Shown: positions 28,301 through 40,500 of the stretch, piece after piece
Layout: every line of letters starts with the position of its first letter
Position numbering within the stretch: the stretch's first letter is position 1
From: Cinclus cinclus
Taxonomy: Eukaryota; Chordata; Aves; Passeriformes; Cinclidae
Length of the DNA: 64,000 nt
NCBI RefSeq assembly: GCF_963662255.1
Contig: NC_085052.1
Coordinates: forward strand, 37,644,654-37,708,653
Direction of reading: 5' to 3'
Translations under genes and position numbers: made by a program
Notes under the pieces: generated by a model
Told to the model about the DNA's origin: nothing
Database searches by the model: none
Seen by the model: only the letters and a program-made list of their open reading frames with translations

Positions 28301-29745
28301 ATAGGTCCCCATGCTGTCAGAGTCCATCCGTGGTCCTTTTGCGCCCCCTGGTGTCAAAAGGGATTCTTAGATTGTTAGCCTGCATTGGGTCACAATGGTT
28401 CCTTGCTTCTCTTAACCCCTGTGGTGTCACAATGCATCCCATGCCCTTTTAGGCCACTTGATGTCACAATGAATCATTTGAGTCTTGGCCTCCATGGTGT
28501 CATAATGGTTCCTTGTTTCTATTGGGCCCCATGCTGTCACAATTCATCCCTGGCCCTTTTACGCCCCCTGGTGTCAAATGGGATCCTGGGATTATTAGCC
28601 TCCATTGGGTCACAATGGATCCTTGCTTCTCTTAACCCCTGTGCTGTCACAATGCATCCCATGCCCTTTTAGGCCACTTGATGTCACAATGAATTATTTG
28701 ATTCTTGGCCTCCACGGTGGCATAATAGATCCTTGCTTCTATAGGTCCCCGTGCTGTAACAATCCATCCCTGGCCCTTTTAGGCCCATTGGTGTCACAAG
28801 GGATCATTAGATTGTTAGCCTCCATTGGGTCACAATGGTTCCTTGCTTCTCTTAACCTCTGTGGTGTCACAATGCATCCCATGCCCTTTTAGGCCACTTG
28901 ATGTCACAATGAATCATTTGATTCTTGGCCTCCATGGTGTCATAATGTTTCCTTGTTTCTATTGGGCCCCATGCTGTCACAATTCATCCCTGGCCCTTTT
29001 GGGCCCCCTGGTTTCTCAAGGGATCCTTAGATTGTTAGCCTCCCTTGGGTCACAATGGATCCTTGCTTCTCTTAACCCCTGTGGTGTCACAATGCATCCC
29101 ATGCCCTTTTAGGCCACTTGATGTCACAATGAATCATTTGATTCTTGGCCTCCACGGTGGCATAATAGATCCTTGCTTCTATTGGTCCCCGTGCTGTAAC
29201 AATCCATCCCTGGCCCTTTTTATACCCCCTGGTGTCAAAAGGGATTCTTAGATTGTTAGCCTGCATTGGGTCACAATGGATCCTTGCTTCTCTTAACCCC
29301 TTTGGTGTCACAATGCATCCCATGCCCTTTTAGGCCACATGATGTCACAATGAATTATTTGATTCTTGGCCTCCATGGTGGCATAATAGATCCTTGCTTC
29401 TATTGGTCCCCGTGCTGTAACAATCCATCCCTGCCCCTTTTAGGCCCATTGGTGTCACAAGGGATCATTAGATTGTTAGCCTGCATTGGGTCACAATGGT
29501 TCCTTGCTTCTCTTAACCTCTGTGGTGTCACAATGCATCCCATGCCCGTTTAGGCCACTTGATGTCACAATGAATCATTTGATTCTTGGCCTCCATGGTG
29601 GCATAATAGATCCTTGCTTCTATTGGTCCCCATGCTGTAACAATTCATCCCTGGTCCTTTTAGGCCCATTGGTGTCACAAGGGATCATTAGATTGTTAGC
29701 CTGCATTGGGTCACAATGGTTCCTTGCTTCTCTTAACCCCTGTGC
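25342..29745 (+). repeat. 4,404 bp (20-monomer) tandem block, copy 2
   Basis: This is the immediate downstream repeat of 20,938-25,341. The match ends close to 29,757, where CATCCCAAGCCC replaces CATTCCAAGCCC. Near-identity over 4.4 kb contrasts with visibly diverged neighbouring monomers, so this is the most recent large duplication in the window, or a duplication introduced in assembly. Confidence 0.93.
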
Positions 29746-30233
29746 TGTCACAATGCATCCCAAGCCCTTTGAGGCCACTTGGTCTTACAATGAATCATTT
29801 GATTTTTGGCCTCCATGGTGTCATAACGGTTCCTTGTTTCTATTGGGCCCCATGCTGTCACAATTCATCCCTGGCCCTTTTGGGCCCCCTGGTTTCTCAA
29901 GGGATCATTAGATTGTTAGCCTCCCTTGAGTCACAATGGATCCTTGCTTCTCTTAACCTCTGTGGTGTCGCAATGCATCCCATGCCCTTTTAGGCCACTT
30001 GATGTCACAATGAATCATTTGATTCTTGGCCTCCATGGTGTCATAATGGTTCCTTGTTTCTATTGGGCCCCATGCTGTCACAATTCATCCCTGGCCCTTT
30101 TTACGCCCCCTGGTGTCAAATGGGATCCTGGGATTATTAGCCTCCATTGGGTCACAATGGATCCTTGCTTCTCTTAACCCCTGTGCTGTCACAATGCATC
30201 CCATGCCCTTTTAGGCCACTTGATGTCACAATG
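29470..30233 (+). repeat. ~0.76 kb block shared with 33,215-33,978, copy 1
   Basis: Three to four monomers match at an offset of 3,745 (17 monomers). Both copies carry CATAACGGTTCC, TTGAGTCACAATGG and GTGTCGCAATGC. This copy has CCCTTTGAGGCC where the other has the normal CCCTTTTAGGCC; that T-to-G change removes the usual TAG and creates a spurious 141-codon open frame. Confidence 0.8.
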
Positions 30234-31830
30234 AATTATTTGATTCTAGGCCTCCATGGTGGCATAATAGATCCTTGCTTCTATTGGTCCCCGTGCTGTA
30301 ACAATGAATCCCTGGCCCTTTTAGGCCCATTGGTGTCACAAGGGATCATTAGATTGTTAGCCTGCATTGGGTCACAATGGTTCCTTGCTTCTCTTAACCT
30401 CTGTGGTGTCACAATGCATCCCATGCCCTTTTAGGCCACTTGATGTCACAATGAATCATTTGAGTCTTGGCCTCCATGGTGTCATAATGGTTCCTTGTTT
30501 CTATTGGGCCCCATGCTGTCGCAATTCATCCCTGGCCCTTTTGGGCCCCCTGGATTCTCAAGGGATCATTAGATTGTTAGCCTCCATTGGGTCACAATGG
30601 ATCCTTGCTTCTCTTAACCCCTGTGCTGTCACAATGCATCCCATGCCCTTTTAGGCCACTTGATGTCACAATGAATCATTTGATTCTTGGCCTCCACGGT
30701 GGCATAATAGATCCTTGCTTCTATTGGTCCCCGTGCTGTAACAATCCATCCCTGGCCCTTTTTATACCCCCTGGTGCCACAAGGGATCATTAGATTGTTA
30801 GCCTGCATTGGGTCACAATGGTTCCTTGCTTCTCTTAACCTCTGTGGTGTCACAATTCATTCCAAGCCCTTTTAGGCCACTTGGTCTTACAATGAACCAT
30901 TTGATTCTTGGCCTTCATGGTGTCTTAATGGTTCCTTGCTTCTATAGGTCCCCATGCTGTCAGAGTTCATCCGTGGTCCTTTTACGCCCCCTGGTGCCAC
31001 AAGGGATCATTAGATTGTTAGCCTGCATTGGGTCACAATGGTTCCTTGCTTCTCTTAACCCCTGTGCTGTCACAATGCATCCCATGCCCTTTTAGGCCAC
31101 TTGATGTCACAATGAATCATTTGATTCTTGGCCTCCACGGTGGCATAATAGATCCTTGCTTCTATTGGTCCCCGTGCTGTAACAATCCATCTCTGGCCCT
31201 TTTTATACCCCCTGGTGCCACAAGGGATCATTAGATTGTTAGCCTGCATTGGGTCACAATGTTTCCTTGCTTCTCTTAACCCCTGTGCTGTCACAATTCA
31301 TTCCAAGCCCTTTTAGGCCACTTGGTGTTGCAATGAACCATTTGATTCTTGGCCTTCATGGTGTCTTAATGGTTCCTTGCTTCTATAGGTCCCCATGCTG
31401 TCAGAGTTCATCCGTGGTCCTTTTGCGCCCCCTGGTGTCAAAAGGGATTCTTAGATTGTTAGCCTGCATTGGGTCACAATGGTTCCTTGCTTCTCTTAAC
31501 CCCTGTGGTGTCACAATGCATCCCATGCCCTTTTAGGCCACTTGATGTCACAATGAATCATTTGAGTCTTGGCCTCCATGGTGGCATAATGGTTCCTTGT
31601 TTCTATTGGGCCCCATGCTGTCACAATTCATCCCTGGCCCTTTTACGCCCCCTGGTGTCAAGTGGGATTCTTAGATTGTTAGCCTGCATTGGGTCACAAT
31701 GGATCCTTGCTTCTCTTAACCCCTGTGGTGTCACAAAGCATCCCATGCCCTTTTAGGCCACTTGATGTCACAATGAATCATTTGATTCTTGGCCTCCACG
31801 GTGGCATAATATATCCTTGCTTCTATTGTT

Positions 31831-31845
31831 CCCCGTGTGTAACAA
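31831..31845 (+). other. One-base deletion in subunit 4/5 boundary
   Basis: The sequence reads CCCCGTGTGTAAC where other monomers have CCCCGTGCTGTAAC, so one base is missing. It is unique in the window. It could be a real mutation or a base-calling error. Confidence 0.8.
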
Positions 31846-33214
31846 TCCATCCCTGCCCCTTTTAGGCCCACTGGTGTCACAAGGGATCATTAGATTGTTA
31901 GCCTGCATTGGGTCACAATGATTCCTTGCTTCTCTTAACCTCTGTGGTGTCCCAATGCATCCCATGCCCTTTTAGGCCACTTGATGTCACAATGAATCAT
32001 TTGAGTCTTGGCCTCCATGGTGTCATAATGGTTCCTTGTTTCTAATGGGCCCCATGCTGTCACAATTCATCCCTGGCCCTTTTTACGCCCCTTGGTGTCA
32101 AATGGGATCCTGGGATTATTAGCCTCCATTGGGTCACAATGGATCCTTGCTTCTCTTAACCCCTGTGCTGTCACAATGCATCCCATGCCCTTTTAGGCCA
32201 CTTGATGTCACAATGAATCATTTGATTCTTGGCACCCACGGTGGCATAATAGATCCTTGCTTCTATTGGTCCCCGTGCTGTAACAATCCATCCCTGGCCC
32301 TTTTTACACCCCCTGGTGCCACAAGGGATCATTAGATTGTTAGCCTGCATTGGGTCACAATGGATCCTTGCTTCTCTTAACCCCTGTGCTGTCACAATGC
32401 ATCCCATGCCCTTTTAGGCCACTTGATGTCACAATGAATCATTTGATTCTTGGCCTCCATGGTGGCGTAATTGTACCAGGTTTTACTTGGGCCCCATGCT
32501 TTCACAATAAATCCCTGCCACTTTTAGGCCCATTGGTGTCAAAAGGGATCATTAGATTGTTAGCCTGCATTGGGTCACAAAGGATCCTTGCTTCACTTGA
32601 CCTCTGTGGTGTCACAATGCATCCCATGCCCTTTTAGGCCACATGATGTCACAATGAATTATTTGATTCTAGGCCACCATGGTGGCATAATAGATCCTTG
32701 CTTCTATTGGTCCCCGTGCTGTAACAATTCATCCCTGGCCCTTTTAGGCCGATTGGTGTCACAAGGGATCATTAGATTGTTAGCCTGCATTGGGTCACAA
32801 TGGTTCCTTGCTTCTCTTAACCTCTGTGGTGTCACAATGAATCCCATGCCCTTTTAGGCCACTTGATGTCACAATGAATCATTTGATTCTTGGCCTTCAC
32901 GGTGGCATAATGGATCCTTGCTTCTATTGGTCCCCGTGCTGTAACAATCCATCCCTGGCCCTTTTTATACCCCCTGGTGCCACAAGGGATCATTAGATTG
33001 TTAGCCTGCATTGGGTCACAATGGATCCTTGCTTCTCTTAACCCCTTTGGTGTCACAATGCATACCATGCCCTTTTAGGCCACTTGATGTCACAATGAAT
33101 CATTTGATTCTTGGCCTCCATGGTGGCGTAATTGTACCAGGTTTTAATTGGGCCCCATGCTTTCACAATAAATCCCTGCCACTTTTAGGCCCATTGGTGT
33201 CAAAAGGGATCATT

Positions 33215-33978
33215 AGATTGTTAGCCTGCATTGGGTCACAATGGTTCCTTGCTTCTCTTAACCTCTGTGGTGTCACAATGCATCCCATGCCCGTTTAGGC
33301 CACTTGATGTCACAATGAATCATTTGATTCTTGGCCTCCATGGTGGCATAATAGATCCTTGCTTCTATTGGTCCCCATGCTGTAACAATTCATCCCTGGT
33401 CCTTTTAGGCCCATTGGTGTCACAAGGTATCATTAGATTGTTAGCCTGCATTGGGTCACAATGGTTCCTTGCTTCTCTTAACCCCTGTGCTGTCACAATG
33501 CATCCCAAGCCCTTTTAGGCCACTTGGTCTTACAATGAATCATTTGATTTTTGGCCTCCATGGTGTCATAACGGTTCCTTGTTTCTATTGGGCCCCATGC
33601 TGTCACAATTCATCCCTGGCCCTTTTGGGCCCCCTGGTTTCTCAAGGGATCATTAGATTGTTAGCCTCCCTTGAGTCACAATGGATCCTTGCTTCTCTTA
33701 ACCTCTGTGGTGTCGCAATGCATCCCATGCCCTTTTAGGCCACTTGATGTCACAATGAATCATTTGATTCTTGGCCTCCATGGTGTCATAATGGTTCCTT
33801 GTTTCTATTGGGCCCCATGCTGTCACAATTCATCCCTGGCCCTTTTTACGCCCCCTGGTGTCAAATGGGATCCTGGGATTATTAGCCTCCATTGGGTCAC
33901 AATGGATCCTTGCTTCTCTTAACCCCTGTGCTGTCACAATGCATCCCATGCCCTTTTAGGCCACTTGATGTCACAATG
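33215..33978 (+). repeat. ~0.76 kb block shared with 29,470-30,233, copy 2
   Basis: This is the second copy of the preceding block, with a small number of substitutions such as AAGGTATCATT for AAGGGATCATT. It is followed by an ordinary A-like monomer, whereas copy 1 continues into a monomer carrying GAATTATTTGATTCTAGG. The block is therefore bounded on both sides. Confidence 0.8.
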
Positions 33979-35656
33979 AATCATTTGATTCTTGGCCTCC
34001 ACGGTGGCATAATAGATCCTTGCTTCTATTGGTCCCCGTGCTGTAACAATCCATCCCTGCCCCTTTTAGGCCCACTGGTGTCACAAGGGATCATTAGATT
34101 GTTAGCCTGCATTGGGTCACAATGGTTCCTTGCTTCTCTTAACCTCTGTGGTGTCACAATGCATCCCATGCCCTTTTAGGCCACTTGATGTCACAATGAA
34201 TCATTTGATTCTTGGCCTCCATGGTGTCATAATGGTTCCTTGTTTCTATTGGGCCCCATGCTGTCACAATTCATCCCTGGCCCTTTTTACGCCCCCTGGT
34301 GTCAAATGGGATCCTGGGATTATTACCCTCCATTGGGTCACAATGGATCCTTGCTTCTCTTAACCCCTGTGCTGTCACAATGCATCCCATGCCCTTTTAG
34401 GCCACTTGATGTCACAATGAATCATTTGATTCTTGGCCTCCATGGTGGCATAATAGATCCTTGCTTATATTGGTCCCCGTGCTGTAACAATCCATCCCTG
34501 TCCCTTTTTATACCCCCTGGTGCCACAAGGGATCATTAGATTGTTAGCCTCCCTTGGGTCACAATGGTTCCTTGCTTCTCTTAACCTCTGTGGTGTCACA
34601 ATGCATCCCATGCCCTTTTAGGCCACTTGATGTCACAATGAATCATTTGAGTCTTGGCCTCCATGGTGTCATAATGGTTCCTTGTTTCTATTGGGCCCCA
34701 TGCTGTCACAATTCATCCCTGGCCCTTTTACGCCCCCTGGTGTCAAATGGGATCCTGGGATTATTAGCCTCCATTGGGTCACAATGGATCCTTGCTTCTC
34801 TTAACCTCTGTGGTGTCACAATGCATCCCATGCCCTTTTAGGCCACATGATGTCACAATGAATTATTTGATTCTAGGCCTCAATGGTGGCATAATAGATC
34901 CTTGCTTCTATTGTTCCCCGTGCTGTAACAATTCATCCCTGGCCCTTTTTAGGCCCATTGGTGTCACAAGGGATCATTAGATTGTTAGCCTGCATTGGGT
35001 CACAATGGATCCTTGCTTCTCTTAACCCCTGTGGTGTCACAATGCATCCCATGCCCTTTTAGGCCACTTGATGTCACAATGAATCATTTGATTCTTGGCC
35101 TCCACGGTGGCATAATAGATCCTTGCTTCTATTGGTCCCCGTGCTGGAACAATCCATCCCAGGCCCTTTTTATACCCCCTGGTGCCACCAGGGATCATTA
35201 GATTGTTAGCCTGCATTGGGTCACAATGGATCCTTGCTTCTCTTAGCCCCTTTGGTGTCACAATGCATCCCATGCCCTTTTAGGCCACTTGATGTCACAA
35301 TGAATCATTTGATTCTTGGCCTCCATGGTGGCGTAATTGTACCAGGCTTTAATTGGGCCCCATGCTGTCACTATTCATCCCTGCCACTTTTAGGCCCATT
35401 GGTGTCAAAAGGGATCATTAAATTGTTAGCCTGCAATGGGTCACAATGGATCCTTGCTTCTCTTAACCCCTGTGCTGTCACAATGCATCCCATGCCCTTT
35501 TAGGCCACTTGATGTCACAATGAATCATTTGATTCTTGGCCTCCACGGTGGCATAATAGATCCTTGCTTCTATTGGTCCCCGTGCTGTAACAATGAATCC
35601 CTGCCCCTTTTAGGCCCATTGGTGTCACAAGGGATCATTAGATTGTTAGCCTGCAT

Positions 35657-35876
35657 TGGGTCACAATGGTTCCTTGCTTCTCTTAACCTCTGTGGTGTCA
35701 CAATGCATCCCATGCCCTTTTAGGCCACTTGATGTCACAATGAATCATTTGAGTCTTGGCCTCCATGGTGTCATAATGGTTCCTTGTTTCTATTGGGCCC
35801 CATGCTGTCACAATTCATCCCTGGCCCTTTTACGCCCCCTGGTGTCAAATGGGATCCTGGGATTATTAGCCTCCAT
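35657..35876 (+). repeat. Example of monomer type B (220 bp)
   Basis: Type B has GGTGTCATAATGGTTCC, TTGTTTCTATTGGGCCCC, GCTGTCACAATTCATCC, TTTTACGCCCCCTGG and AAATGGGATCCTGGGATT. Many copies, this one included, also carry TTTGAGTCTTGG in subunit 3. The following monomer usually begins after GCCTCCATTGGG or GCCTCCCTTGGG, not GCCTGCATTGGG, so the type boundary sits at the monomer junction. Confidence 0.85.
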
Positions 35877-36360
35877 TGGGTCACAATGGATCCTTGCTTC
35901 TCTTAACCCCTGTGCTGTCACAATGCATCCCATGCCCTTTTAGGCCACTTGATGTCACAATGAATCATTTGATTCTTGGCCTCCACGGTGGCATAATAGA
36001 TCCTTGCTTCTATTGGTCCCCGTGCTGTAACAATCCATCCCTGGCCCTTTTTATACCCCCTGGTGCCACAAGGGATCATTAGATTGTTAGCCTGCATTGG
36101 GTCACAATGGTTCCTTGCTTCTCTTAACCTCTGTGGTGTCACAATGCATTCCAAGCCCTTTTAGGCCACTTGGTCTTACAATGAACCATTTGATTCTTGG
36201 CCTTCATGGTGTCTTAATGGTTCCTTGCTTCTATAGGTCCCCATGCTGTCAGAGTTCATCCGTGGTCCTTTTACGCCCCCTGGTGCCACAAGGGATCATT
36301 AGATTGTTAGCCTGCATTGGGTCACAATGGTTCCTTGCTTCTCTTAACCCCTGTGGTGTC

Positions 36361-36580
36361 ACAATGCATCCCATGCCCTTTTAGGCCACTTGATGTCACA
36401 ATGAATCATTTGATTCTTGGCCTCCACGGTGGCATAATAGATCCTTGCTTCTATTGGTCCCCGTGCTGTAACAATCCATCCCTGCCCCTTTTAGGCCCAT
36501 TGGTGTCACAAGGGATCATTAGATTGTTAGCCTGCATTGGGTCACAATGGTTCCTTGCTTCTCTTAACCCCTGTGCTGTC
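36361..36580 (+). repeat. Single-monomer duplication, copy 1
   Basis: This 220 bp stretch is repeated directly at 36,581-36,800 with essentially no differences. It combines an A-like subunit 4 with CTGCCCCTTTTAGGCCCATT. Adjacent identical monomers are exceptional here, since neighbours usually belong to different types. Confidence 0.82.
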
Positions 36581-36800
36581 ACAATGCATCCCATGCCCTT
36601 TTAGGCCACTTGATGTCACAATGAATCATTTGATTCTTGGCCTCCACGGTGGCATAATAGATCCTTGCTTCTATTGGTCCCCGTGCTGTAACAATCCATC
36701 CCTGCCCCTTTTAGGCCCATTGGTGTCACAAGGGATCATTAGATTGTTAGCCTGCATTGGGTCACAATGGTTCCTTGCTTCTCTTAACCTCTGTGGTGTC
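36581..36800 (+). repeat. Single-monomer duplication, copy 2
   Basis: This is the immediate second copy of 36,361-36,580. The first visible difference outside the pair is CTGTGG versus CTGTGC just before the boundary. It is the smallest-scale amplification step in the window. Confidence 0.82.
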
Positions 36801-37477
36801 ACAATGCATCCCATGCCCTTTTAGGCCACTTGATGTCACAATGAATCATTTGATTCTTGGCCTCCATGGTGTCATAATGGTTCCTTGTTTCTATTGGGCC
36901 CCATGCTGTCACAATTCATCCCTGGCCCTTTTACGCCCCCTGGTGTCAAATGGGATCCTGGGATTATTAGCCTCCATTGGGACACAATGGATCCTTGCTT
37001 CTCTTAACCCCTGTGGTGTCACAATGCATCCCATGCCGTTTTAGGCCACTTGATGTCACAATGAATCATTTGATTCTTGGCCTCCATGGTGGCATAATTG
37101 TACCAGGTTTTAATTGGGCCCCATGCTGTCACAATTCATCCCTGCCACTTTTAGGCCCATTGGTGTCAAAAGGGATCATTAGATTGTTAGCCTGCATTGG
37201 GTCACAATGGATCCTTGCTTCTCTTAACCCCTGTGGTGTCACAATGCATCTCATGCCCTTTTAGGCCACTTGATGTCACAATGAATCATTTGATTCTTGG
37301 CCTCCACGGTGGCATAATAGATCCTTGCTTCTATTGGTCCCCATGCTGTAACAATCCATCCCTGGCCCTTTTTATACCCCCTGGTGCCACAAGGGATCAT
37401 TAGATTGTTAGCATGCATTGGGTCACAATGGATCCTTGCTTCTCTTAACCCCTGTGCTGTCACAATGCATCCCATGC

Positions 37478-37492
37478 CCTTTTGGCCACTTG
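37478..37492 (+). other. One-base deletion removing the recurrent TAG
   Basis: CCCTTTTGGCCACTT replaces CCCTTTTAGGCCACTT. Losing the A deletes the TAG that closes plus-strand frames and shifts phase, which explains a 135-codon open frame here. This frame is accidental. Confidence 0.82.
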
Positions 37493-38739
37493 ATGTCACA
37501 ATGAATCATTTGATTCTTGGCCTCCATGGTGTCATAATGGTTCCTTGTTTCTATTGGGCCCCATGCTGTCACAATTCAGCCCTGGCCCTTTTGGGCCCCC
37601 TGGTTTCTCAAGGGATCATTAGATTGTTAGCCTGCATTGGGTCACAATGGATCCTTGCTTCTCTTAACCTCTGTGGTGTCACAATGCATCCCATGCCCTT
37701 TTCGGCCAAATTATGTCACAATGAATTATTTGATTCTAGGCCTCCATGGTGGCATAATAAATCCTTGCTTCTATTGGTCCCCGTGCTGTAACAATTCATC
37801 CCTGGCCCTTTTAGGCCGATTGGTGTCACAAGGGATCATTAGATTGTTAGCCTGCATTGGGTCACAATGGTTCCTTGCTTCTCTTAACCTCTGTGGTGTC
37901 ACAATGCATCCCATGCCCTTTTAGGCCACTTGATGTCACAATGAATCATTTGATTCTTGGCCTCCATGGTGTCATAATGGTTCCTTGTTTCTATTGTGCC
38001 CCATGCTGTCACAATTCATCCCTGGCCCTTTTACGCCCCCTGGTGTCAAATGGGATCCTGGGATTATTAGCCTCCATTGGGTCACAATGGATCCTTGCTT
38101 CTCTTAACCCCTGTGGTGTCACAATGCATCCCATGCCCTTTTAGGCCACTTCATGTCACAATGAATCATTTGATTCTTGGCCTCCACGGTGGCATAATAG
38201 ATCCTTGCTTCTATTGGTCCCCGTGCTGTAACAATCCATCCCTGGCCCTTTTTATACCCCCTGGTGTCAAAAGGTATCATTAGATTGTTAGCCTGCATTG
38301 GGTCACAATGGTTCCTTGCTTCTCTTAACCTCTGTGGTGTCACAATGCATCCCATGCCCTTTTAGGCCACTTGATGTCACAATGAATCATTTGATTCTTG
38401 GCCTCCATGGTGTCATAATGGTTCCTTGTTTCTATTGGGCCCCATGCTGTCACAATTCATCCCTGGCCCTTTTTACGCACCCTGGTGTCAAAGGGGATCC
38501 TGGGATTATTAGCCTCCATTGGGTCACAATGGATCCTTGCTTCTCTTAACCCCTGTGCTGTCACAATGCATCCCATGCCCTTTTAGGCCACTTGATGTCA
38601 CAATGAATCATTTGATTCTTGGCCTCCACGGTGGCATAATAGATCCTTGCTTCTATTGGTCCCCGTGCTGTAACAATCCATCCCTGTCCCTTTTTATACC
38701 CCCTGGTGCCACAAGGGATCATTAGATTGTTAGCCTGCA

Positions 38740-40500
38740 TTGGGTCACAATGGTTCCTTGCTTCTCTTAACCTCTGTGGTGTCACAATGCATCCCATGCC
38801 CTTTTAGGCCACTTGATGTCACAATGAATCATTTGAGTCTTGGCCTCCATGGTGTCATAATGGTTCCTTGTTTCTATTGGGCCCCATGCTGTCACAATTC
38901 ATCCCTGGCCCTTTTACGCCCCCTGGTGTCAAATGGGATCCTGGGATTATTAGCCTCCATTGGGTCACAATGGATCCTTGCTTCTCTTAACCCCTGTGCT
39001 GTCACAATGCATCCCATGCCCTTTTAGGCCACTTGATGTCACAATGAATCATTTGATTCTTGGCCTCCACGGTGGCATAATAGATCCTTGCTTCTATTGG
39101 TCCCCGTGCTGTAACAATCCATCCCTGGCCCTTTTTATACCCCCTGGTGCCACAAGAGATCATTAGATTGTTAGCCTGCAGTAGGTCACAAAGGTTCCTT
39201 GCTTCTCTTAACCTCTGTGGTGTCACAATGCATTCCAAGCCCTTTTAGGCCACTTGGTCTTACAATGAACCATTTGATTCTTGGCCTTCATGGTGTCTTA
39301 ATGGTTCCTTGCTTCTATAGGTCCCCATGCTGTCAGAGTTCATCCGTGGTCCTTTTGCGCCCCCTGGTGCCACAAGGGATCATTAGATTGTTAGCCTGCA
39401 TTGGGTCACAATGGTTCCTTGCTTCTCTTAACCCCTGTGCTGTCACAATGCATCCCATGCCCTTTTAGGCCACTTGATGTCACAATGAATCATTTGATTC
39501 TTGGCCTCCATGGTGGCATAATTGTACCAGGTTTTAATTGGGCCCCATGCTGTCACAATTCATCCCTGCCACTTTTAGGCCCATTGGTGTCAAAAGGGAT
39601 CATTAGATTGTTAGCCTGCATTGGGTCACAATGGATCCTTGCTTCTCTTAACCCCTGAGGTGTCACAATGCATCCCATGCCCTTTTAGGCCACTTGATGT
39701 CACAATGAATCATTTGATTCTTGGCCTCCATGGTGGCGTAATTGTACCAGGTTTTACTTGGGCCCCATGCTTTCACAATAAATCCCTGCCACTTTTAGGC
39801 CCATTGGTGTCAAAAGGGATCATTAGATTGTTAGCCTGCATTGGGTCACAATGGATCCTTGCTTCTCTTAACCTCTGTGGTGTCACAATGCATCCCATGC
39901 CCTTTTAGGCCACATGATGTCACAATGAATTATTTGATTCTAGGCCTCCATGGTGGCATAATAGATCCTTGCTTCTATTGGTCCCCATGCTGTAACAATT
40001 CATCCCTGGCCCTTTTAGGCCGATTGGTGTCACAAGGGATCATTAGATTGTTAGCCTGCATTGGGTCACAATGGTTCCTTGCTTCTCTTAACCTCTGTGG
40101 TGTCACAATGCATCCCATGCCCTTTTAGGCCACTTGATGTCACAATGAATCATTTGATTCTTGGCCTCCATGGTGTCATAATGGTTCCTTTTTTCTATTG
40201 GGCCCCATGCTGTCACAATTCATCCCTGGCCCTTTTACGCCCCCTGGTGTCAAATGGGATCCTGGGATTATTAGCCTCCATTGGGTCACAATGGATCCTT
40301 GCTTCTCTTAACCCCTGTGCTGTCACAATGCATCCCATGCCCTTTTAGGCCACTTGATGTCACAATGAATCATTTGATTCTTGGCCTCCACGGTGGCATA
40401 ATAGATCCTTGCTTCTATTGGTCCCCGTGCTGTAACAATCCATCCCTGCCCCTTTTAGGCCCATTGGTGTCACAAGGGATCATTAGATTTTTAGCCTGCA
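38740..40500 (+). repeat. 8-monomer block (~1,762 bp), copy 1
   Basis: The order is B, A, D, C-like, C, F with GAATTATTTG, B, A-like. It recurs directly downstream at an offset of 1,761 then 1,762. Divergence is higher than in the 4,404 bp pair, with several substitutions such as GTCCCCATGCTG versus GTCCCCGTGCTG and a T4/T5 difference, so this duplication is older. Confidence 0.82.

Larger units (their letters stand above)
29746..38739 (+). repeat. Mixed-monomer segment, no single dominant block
   Basis: About 41 monomers of types A to F occur in mixed order. Parts repeat elsewhere: 34,112 to about 34,790 recurs near 38,298 to 38,980 (offset 4,186, sharing ATCCCTGTCCCTTTTTATACC), and 35,657 to about 36,310 recurs near 38,741 (offset 3,084). 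A monomer at 35,217 shares the rare GCCTGCAATGGGTC with one at 8,343. Two single-base deletions lie near 31,837 and 37,484. No gene or foreign insertion was seen. Confidence 0.82.

Noticed and set aside
29486..29911. 141-codon open frame (also 59,440-59,865 and 37,384-37,791, 135-141 codons)
   Set aside because: Each results from a single change at the recurrent TAG: T-to-G at 29,769, loss of one C near 59,720, and loss of A near 37,484. The encoded peptide is just two monomers read through.
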